Assembly: GCA_910585245.1 (NCBI GenBank) | Contig: CAJUCO010000008.1 | Location: 1-64,000, forward strand | From: an uncultured Oscillibacter sp. | GTDB taxonomy: Bacteria > Bacillota > Clostridia > Oscillospirales > Oscillospiraceae | Reading direction: 5' to 3' | Length of the DNA stretch: 64,000 nt | Part shown: positions 59,247 through 64,000 of the stretch, one piece after another | Layout: every line of letters starts with the position of its first letter | How positions within the stretch are numbered: position 1 is the first letter of the stretch | The notes under the pieces: generated by a model | Told to the model about the DNA's origin: nothing | The model's database searches: none | What the model saw: the letters and a program-made list of their open reading frames with translations, nothing else | Program-made: the position numbers and the translations under genes

Positions 59247-60136
59247 TTCAGGTACAAAACGCCGTCAAACGCTTCGACGGCTTCGCCGCCTTGGACGGGG
59301 CGACGCTGTCTGTTCCCGCCGGCAGCGTATACGGCCTGGTGGGGCCCAACGGCGCGGGGAAATCCACGCTCATCCGGTGCCTCACAGGCATTTACCGCCA
59401 GGACGAGGGGACGCTTACCGTGGATGAACAGCCCGTCTGGGAAAACCGGGCCCTGAAATCCCGGGTTGCCGCCATTGCCGACGACTGGTATTATTTCCCC
59501 CAGGCCGCCATTCGGGATATGTGCAAATTCTACCGGGGCTTCTACCCCAACTTCTCCATGGAGCGGTATGAGAAGCTCAAGGAGGTCTTCCAGATCGACG
59601 AGAAGCGTCCCCTCCGCCGCCTCAGCAAGGGGATGCAGAAGCAGGCCGCCTTCTGGCTGGCCCTCAGCGCCATGCCGGACTATCTGATCCTGGATGAGCC
59701 GGTGGACGGCCTGGACCCCGTCATGCGGCGCCAGGTCTGGTCCCTGGTTCTGGGGGACGTCAGCCAGCGGGGAACCACGGTGCTGGTCTCCTCCCACAAC
59801 CTCCGGGAACTGGAGGACGTGTGCGACCACGTGGGCATCCTGGACCACGGGAAGGTCCTTCTGGAGCGGTCCCTGGCCCAATTGCAGGACAACATGGTCA
59901 AGCTCCAGGTGGTCTTTCAAAACGGCGGCGGCGTGCCGGAGGACCTGGAGGTGCTCCACGCCTCCCACGTGGGACGGATTCACACCCTGATCATGCGCAT
60001 GGGCGCGGAGGAGGCCACCAACCGTCTGGCGGTCTATGAGCCCATGCTGGTGGACGCCGTGCCGCTGACGCTGGAGGAGATTTTCATCTATGAGTTAGGA
60101 GGCGCCGACTATGCGGTCAAAGACATTGTACTTTAA
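59243..60136 (+). CDS. ABC transporter ATP-binding protein
   Basis: The 297-aa product has Walker A GPNGAGKST, signature-like RRLSKGMQKQAAFWLALS, Walker B YLILDEPVDGLDP and H-loop SSHNL. In this subgroup the signature LSGGQ reads LSKGM. AAGGAGG precedes the ATG. It works with the permease encoded next, which starts 26 bases inside this gene. Confidence 0.95.
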   Translation: MIQVQNAVKRFDGFAALDGATLSVPAGSVYGLVGPNGAGKSTLIRCLTGIYRQDEGTLTVDEQPVWENRALKSRVAAIADDWYYFPQAAIRDMCKFYRGFYPNFSMERYEKLKEVFQIDEKRPLRRLSKGMQKQAAFWLALSAMPDYLILDEPVDGLDPVMRRQVWSLVLGDVSQRGTTVLVSSHNLRELEDVCDHVGILDHGKVLLERSLAQLQDNMVKLQVVFQNGGGVPEDLEVLHASHVGRIHTLIMRMGAEEATNRLAVYEPMLVDAVPLTLEEIFIYELGGADYAVKDIVL

Positions 60137-62123
60137 TCCCACCCTCTTTAAGAAGAACCTCACCCGGTTCTGGCCTCTGTGGGGCGGCGTGTCCCTGGTG
60201 GGGGTTCTGTTCCCCCTGGCCCTTTTGACGATAGTGATTCAGGAGGGGAGCTTCGGCCACGCCGTCAGCGACCCGCTGGAGTTTACCAAGGGATATTACT
60301 TGGTCGTTGCCTACGCGGTACCCGTCATCTCCCTGATTTACGGGGCCCTCTGCGCCCTGGCGGTCTGGGGCTGGCTGTATAACTCCAGGAGCGTGGGGAT
60401 GTACCACTCCCTGCCCGCGACCCGAAAGGAACTGTTTGCCACGGACTTTCTCTCCGGAATGGCCATGATGCTGATTCCCTACGCCATCACCGGGGCGCTG
60501 ACGGTGGCGGTCTCCGCCACGGTAGGGGCTATGGACCCTGTGGGCTTGCTGGTGACGGTGCTTTGCGTGCTGGGGGAGAGCTTTTTCTATTTTGCCACCG
60601 CCACGCTGATCGTCTTTTTTACCGGGAACCCCTTCGCCTTCGTGGGGTTCTACGGAATCTTTCACTTTCTGGCCGCCGGGGCGGAACAGCTGATCGCCCT
60701 GTTAATGACGCAGTTCTACTTCGGCGTGGAGCAGGCCTATGAGGGCGTGGCGGAGTTCCTCAGCCCCACTCTCTGCCTGATACGCCACGTGAGCCCCTAT
60801 GGGGAATATGAACGGATCGACACGGCAGAAGGCTGGGTCGAATACGGGCACCTGGAGTTTGTCACCCTGCAAAACGCCTGGGTCATTGGCCTGTACGCCC
60901 TGGCGGGGGTGGCGCTGCTGGGGTGCGCCTGGGCCCTGTACCGCCGGAGGCGGAGCGAGAGCGCCGGGGAAGTGGTGGCCGTGGGGTGGATGAAGCCCGT
61001 GTTCCGCTATGGCTGCGCCCTTTGCGCCGCGTTCACAGGGGGAAGCGCGCTGTACGTCATTTTTTGCACGGGCTTCCAGACGGGCGCCACTGCCGGCGTC
61101 CTGCCTATGGCCGTGTGCATGGTTGTGGCCGGAGTGATCGGGTATTACATCGCCTCCATGCTGCTGGCCAAGTCCTTGCGGGTTTTCCGGGGCAGCTGGA
61201 AAGGCGTGCTGGCCACGGGGATTGCCGCCGCTGCCGCTTGCGTTTTCATCTCGGCGGACCCCTTCGGCGTGGAGTCCTGGGTCCCGGAGGCGGGGGAGTT
61301 GGAGGGGGCCTATATTTCCCTTCACGCAAGGAACGGATACTTGGACGTTGACATCTCCGACCAGGCTACGATGCAAAAGGTACTGGATCTCCACCGGACG
61401 GTGCTCTCGGAGAAGGAGCGTTTGAACGACCGGGATGGAGGGTTTTGGAACGCTGGTTCGGGTTACATGAACCTGAGCTACTGGGTGGAGGGAAAGCGCA
61501 TCAGCCGCTATTACCGCCTTCCCTTCTCGGAGGCGGGGACGCAAGCCCAGCTGGAATCCCTGCAAAAGGCCGCGTCCCTGGCCACAGACCCGGTCATTCA
61601 GGAGAACAACATCTTTGAGCAGATTCTCTGGGAGGACATCGTCTCTACCCGGTTGATCCACGGTTATATCGGGGACATCTATCATAGGGACACCCGAGAG
61701 ATCGACGGGATGGACCTGTCCCCGGAGCAGGCAAAGACGCTGGAGGCCGCCGTCCGGCGGGATATTCAGGCGGGAAACTTTGGCAAGACGGTCTTCCTGG
61801 CAGACGAGGAGGAACGGGACCGGCTGGTCTATTTTGGCAGCATCCAGCTTGACTACAATGTCACCTGGAAGCCGGAGGTCCAGAATTACCGCAACGGTGA
61901 TGACGTCCGGACGGTTTCTTTTGAAATTTCCGTCTACTGTACGGAGACCTTGAAGGCCCTGGAGGACATGGGAATTTTGGACGCCTCCCACCGGCTGCTG
62001 ACCTGCGCGGAGTACTACGGTATGGAGTGGCAGGAGAGGGAGGAAGGGGCCTATGCGGCGGAGTCCTTCCCCGAACATATCGCAGAAGAGTCCACTGTGG
62101 GTTACGCCGGGGAGGCGTACTGA
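60111..62123 (+). CDS. ABC transporter permease with a large extracytoplasmic C-terminal domain, 670 aa
   Basis: About nine hydrophobic helices lie in residues 20-385 (FWPLWGGVSLVGVLFPLALL, VPVISLIYGALCALAVWGWL and others). A soluble domain of about 230-260 residues follows (IYFEQ-like and DGMDLSPEQAKTLEAAVRRD segments). The layout fits GntR-linked permeases of the DUF6449 kind. The substrate is unknown; export of an antimicrobial or sensing of envelope stress is typical of YtrA-linked systems. AGGAGG precedes the ATG. Confidence 0.85.
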   Translation: MRSKTLYFNPTLFKKNLTRFWPLWGGVSLVGVLFPLALLTIVIQEGSFGHAVSDPLEFTKGYYLVVAYAVPVISLIYGALCALAVWGWLYNSRSVGMYHSLPATRKELFATDFLSGMAMMLIPYAITGALTVAVSATVGAMDPVGLLVTVLCVLGESFFYFATATLIVFFTGNPFAFVGFYGIFHFLAAGAEQLIALLMTQFYFGVEQAYEGVAEFLSPTLCLIRHVSPYGEYERIDTAEGWVEYGHLEFVTLQNAWVIGLYALAGVALLGCAWALYRRRRSESAGEVVAVGWMKPVFRYGCALCAAFTGGSALYVIFCTGFQTGATAGVLPMAVCMVVAGVIGYYIASMLLAKSLRVFRGSWKGVLATGIAAAAACVFISADPFGVESWVPEAGELEGAYISLHARNGYLDVDISDQATMQKVLDLHRTVLSEKERLNDRDGGFWNAGSGYMNLSYWVEGKRISRYYRLPFSEAGTQAQLESLQKAASLATDPVIQENNIFEQILWEDIVSTRLIHGYIGDIYHRDTREIDGMDLSPEQAKTLEAAVRRDIQAGNFGKTVFLADEEERDRLVYFGSIQLDYNVTWKPEVQNYRNGDDVRTVSFEISVYCTETLKALEDMGILDASHRLLTCAEYYGMEWQEREEGAYAAESFPEHIAEESTVGYAGEAY

Positions 62124-62126
62124 CTC

Positions 62127-62792
62127 ATGTTTCAGGGGAAAACGTCCCGGCATACCCGCGGCCCCCGGTTTCTTGGGCTTTGCGCCGTTTTGGCGCTGCT
62201 GGCGGCGGCTGTAATATTCACAGCCGCCGTCCGGCTGTCCCGCCCCGCTCCGGCGGAGGTGGAGGCCTGCCTCCCGGAGGAGGTGGTCAAGGACCTCCTC
62301 CCCGTCAACGAATGGTCCCGGCCCGGAGAGCCCCTGAAACGGGTCCGGGGGATCGTTCTCCACTACGTGGGCAATCCCGCAACCTCCGCCCAGGCCAACC
62401 GGAATTATTTCGCCTCTCTGGCGGAGGGGGAGCTGGGCGTGTACGCCTCCAGCCATTTCATCGTGGGACTGGAGGGGGAAGTGATTCAGTGCGTCCCGCT
62501 GGCGGAGATCGCCTACGCCTCTAATAGCCGGAATGGGGACACGGTTTCCATCGAGGTCTGCCACCCGGACGAAGGGGGAGAATACGCCTCCGCCACCTAT
62601 CAACAGGTGGTGGAGCTGACGGCATGGCTGTGCCGGGAGTTCCGGCTGGACCCGGAGAAGGACGTGATCCGGCACTATGACGTGACGGGAAAGCTCTGCC
62701 CGCTGTACTATGTGGAGCATCCGGAGGCGTGGGAGGCGCTGCTGGAGGACGTCGGAGCGGAGCTGGCGGCGCGGGAGGCGGCGGAGGCGTGA
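62127..62792 (+). CDS. N-acetylmuramoyl-L-alanine amidase (Amidase_2), membrane-anchored
   Basis: It cleaves the bond between MurNAc and the stem peptide. The 221-aa product has an N-terminal anchor helix (residues 15-36) and an Amidase_2 domain with probable zinc ligands in IVLHYVGNP, RHYDVTGK and the following LCP Cys, as in the T7 lysozyme family. It starts three bases after the permease stop, so it is the fourth gene of the GntR operon. Confidence 0.88.
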   Translation: MFQGKTSRHTRGPRFLGLCAVLALLAAAVIFTAAVRLSRPAPAEVEACLPEEVVKDLLPVNEWSRPGEPLKRVRGIVLHYVGNPATSAQANRNYFASLAEGELGVYASSHFIVGLEGEVIQCVPLAEIAYASNSRNGDTVSIEVCHPDEGGEYASATYQQVVELTAWLCREFRLDPEKDVIRHYDVTGKLCPLYYVEHPEAWEALLEDVGAELAAREAAEA

Positions 62793-62881
62793 AAAAATTT
62801 TTAAAATTTTTGGAAAAAACCTGAAACAAAACCGCCCTCTGAATCGTCTTATACTATAGATGAGGAGAAAGGAGCCCCCTT

Positions 62882-63052
62882 ATGGAGCAAACAACTACCG
62901 CCCAAAACCTGTGGCGCGTCTGGGTCGACACCCGCCGCCGGATTGTGTCCTTCCATGAGGAGGAGGACAGCAAGCTGCTGGAGTTCCGGAACCGGGACCT
63001 GTTTTTCAGCTGCATCGAGCAATACACGGGGATGCAGTACCGGTATCAATAA
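62882..63052 (+). CDS. Small protein of unknown function, 56 aa
   Basis: The basic/acidic, aromatic-rich product (LWRVWVDTRRRIVSFHEEED, then DLFFSCIEQYTGMQYRYQ) has no membrane segment or known motif. AAAGGAG lies before the ATG and a strong terminator follows seven bases after the stop, which together make it a convincing gene. TATACT at 62850-62855 may be its -10 box. Confidence 0.7.
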   Translation: MEQTTTAQNLWRVWVDTRRRIVSFHEEEDSKLLEFRNRDLFFSCIEQYTGMQYRYQ

Positions 63053-63058
63053 AAGCGC

Positions 63059-63091
63059 GAAGAAGGGAGGCCTTTTGGCCTCCCTTCTTTG
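63059..63091 (+). terminator. Terminator of the 56-aa gene
   Basis: AGAAGGGAGGCC / GGCCTCCCTTCT with a TTTT loop and a trailing TTTG. Confidence 0.85.
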
Positions 63092-63219
63092 CGGTTGTTC
63101 CTCAAAGATTCCGCTCCCGCGGGAAGCCATAATGGAAAGAGGGCTTCCGTTTCATCCGCCAAGGCAGCGGAAAGAGAAGCCGGTCTATTTGCCGGCCACT
63201 CAGATTCCCGGCAGGGGAT

Positions 63220-63954
63220 TTAAACCACAAAGCCCCCGTCGGCAGTCAGCACCTGTCCGGTGATAAACCCCGCCTGCTCCGATGCCAGGAAGGACACCGC
63301 CCCGGCGATATCCTCCGGCTTTCCCAAGCGTCCCAGGGGGGTCTCCTCCACCAGCATAGCTCGGGTTTCCTCCCCCAGGACCCGGACCATATCCGTCTCC
63401 ACGCACCCCGGCGCCACACAGTTCACCCGAATGCCCGACGGGGCCAATTCCAGGGCCAGAGAGCGGGTGAGGCCGATGATACCGGCTTTGGTGCAGGCGT
63501 AAGCCACCTCACAGCTGCCCCCGCGAAGTCCCCAGATGGAGGAGATGTTGATAATGCACCCCCGCTTCTCCCCCAGCATATGGGGGAGGACGGCCTGGAC
63601 GGCGTTTCGGGGTCCGGTGAGATTCACTGCCAGAAGACGGCTCCAAAGCCCGTCGTCCACGTCCTGGAAAAGCCCCTGGTGGGAAATGCCGGCGTTGTTC
63701 ACCAGAAGCTCCACGGGGCCCAGGGTCTCCGACGCGGTTTGGACCATGGACTCCACCGCCTTTCGGTCCGCTACGTCGGCCTGGATGGCCATGGCGGCGA
63801 GACCCTGGGCCCGAAGCTGGGAAACCAAGCGCTGGGCGTCGTCCCGGCGCTCCAGGTAGTTGACGCAAACCGGCCAGCCCTCCCGGGCCAGCGCGGTGGC
63901 GATGGCCCTTCCGATGCCTCGGGAGGACCCGGTAACCAGGGCGGATCTACGCAT
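63220..63954 (-). CDS. Short-chain dehydrogenase/reductase, FabG-like
   Basis: The 244-aa classical SDR has TGSSRGIGRAIA (NADP(H) site), LVNNAGISHQG, catalytic Ser in INISSIWG, Tyr and Lys in YACTKAG, and VNCVAPGCVETDM. It resembles 3-oxoacyl-ACP reductase FabG, but no fatty-acid genes are adjacent, so another substrate is possible. ATG 63954 is eight bases after AAAGGAG; an ATG two codons earlier is too close to it. AGTATA at 63985-63990 (minus TATACT) is its likely -10 box. Confidence 0.88.
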   Translation of the reverse strand: MRRSALVTGSSRGIGRAIATALAREGWPVCVNYLERRDDAQRLVSQLRAQGLAAMAIQADVADRKAVESMVQTASETLGPVELLVNNAGISHQGLFQDVDDGLWSRLLAVNLTGPRNAVQAVLPHMLGEKRGCIINISSIWGLRGGSCEVAYACTKAGIIGLTRSLALELAPSGIRVNCVAPGCVETDMVRVLGEETRAMLVEETPLGRLGKPEDIAGAVSFLASEQAGFITGQVLTADGGFVV

Positions 63955-64000
63955 GGGCATGACTCCTTTTTATTTGATGGAGGCAGTATAGCAGAAAAAA

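Noticed and set aside
1..64000. CRISPR array
   Set aside because: No regularly spaced direct repeats with unique spacers were seen; the repeats found are palindromic intergenic elements and one short tandem G-tract.

Overview
The window is GC-rich chromosomal DNA from an anaerobic Firmicute of the Oscillospiraceae type (relatives of Flavonifractor, Oscillibacter or Lawsonibacter). The evidence is a SCIFF ranthipeptide with its radical SAM maturase, a DUF1836 protein, SLH-domain surface proteins, an archaeal-type ProRS with a C-terminal Cys cluster, strong AGGAGG ribosome binding sites, near-consensus sigma-A promoters (TTGACA-N17-TATAAT type) and tRNA genes with encoded CCA. The genus is an inference. 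No prophage, CRISPR array, rRNA operon or complete insertion sequence is visible.

Layout. 1-9 kb: uvrC, an HPr protein, a lipoprotein behind a long structured leader, trmO, a small AT-richer island (RHH repressor plus DUF6809), a YitT protein, a three-gene micro-operon (zinc ribbon, helical protein, sigma-region-4 protein), tRNA-Thr and tRNA-Tyr, and a self-cleaving S24 repressor with candidate operators. 9-18.6 kb: proS; a coupled set of membrane acyltransferase, TetM-like GTPase fused to a YacP/Rae1-type NYN nuclease, and an LspA-like protein; then the SCIFF peptide, its maturase, a PLP decarboxylase-like enzyme and a ferredoxin. 18.6-25.8 kb: lepA, whose 5' end is duplicated around a repeat, and an XRE/MBOAT/SGNH surface-acylation operon. 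25.8-33.6 kb: a pyrimidine cluster pyrC-K-D-F-E then pyrB-I, followed by a YgjP-type peptidase and a PurO-type IMP cyclohydrolase. 33.9-35.8 kb: MarR-MATE. 36-43.2 kb: a 1597-residue protein with HD, helical-repeat, NMNAT-like, GNAT-like and phosphoribosyltransferase-like parts, followed by an LDH-like dehydrogenase and a Cys-rich flavoprotein. 43.4-48.3 kb: an SLH protein and an HscC-type Hsp70 with its membrane J-like partner. 48.5-58.2 kb: prmA, degV, DUF1836, mnmE, a BspA-like SLH protein, pnp and rpsO. 58.8-64 kb: a GntR-ABC transporter operon, an amidase, a small unknown protein and a FabG-like reductase.

The three observations most worth following are the 1597-residue fusion and its two redox neighbours, the ribosomal GTPase-nuclease fusion, and a family of modular hairpin repeats. 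Two of the repeat copies lie in inverted orientation on either side of the Hsp70/J pair. Start codons were chosen mainly from the position of Shine-Dalgarno sequences, ATGA/GTGA overlaps and promoters, so many genes are shorter than their longest open frame.
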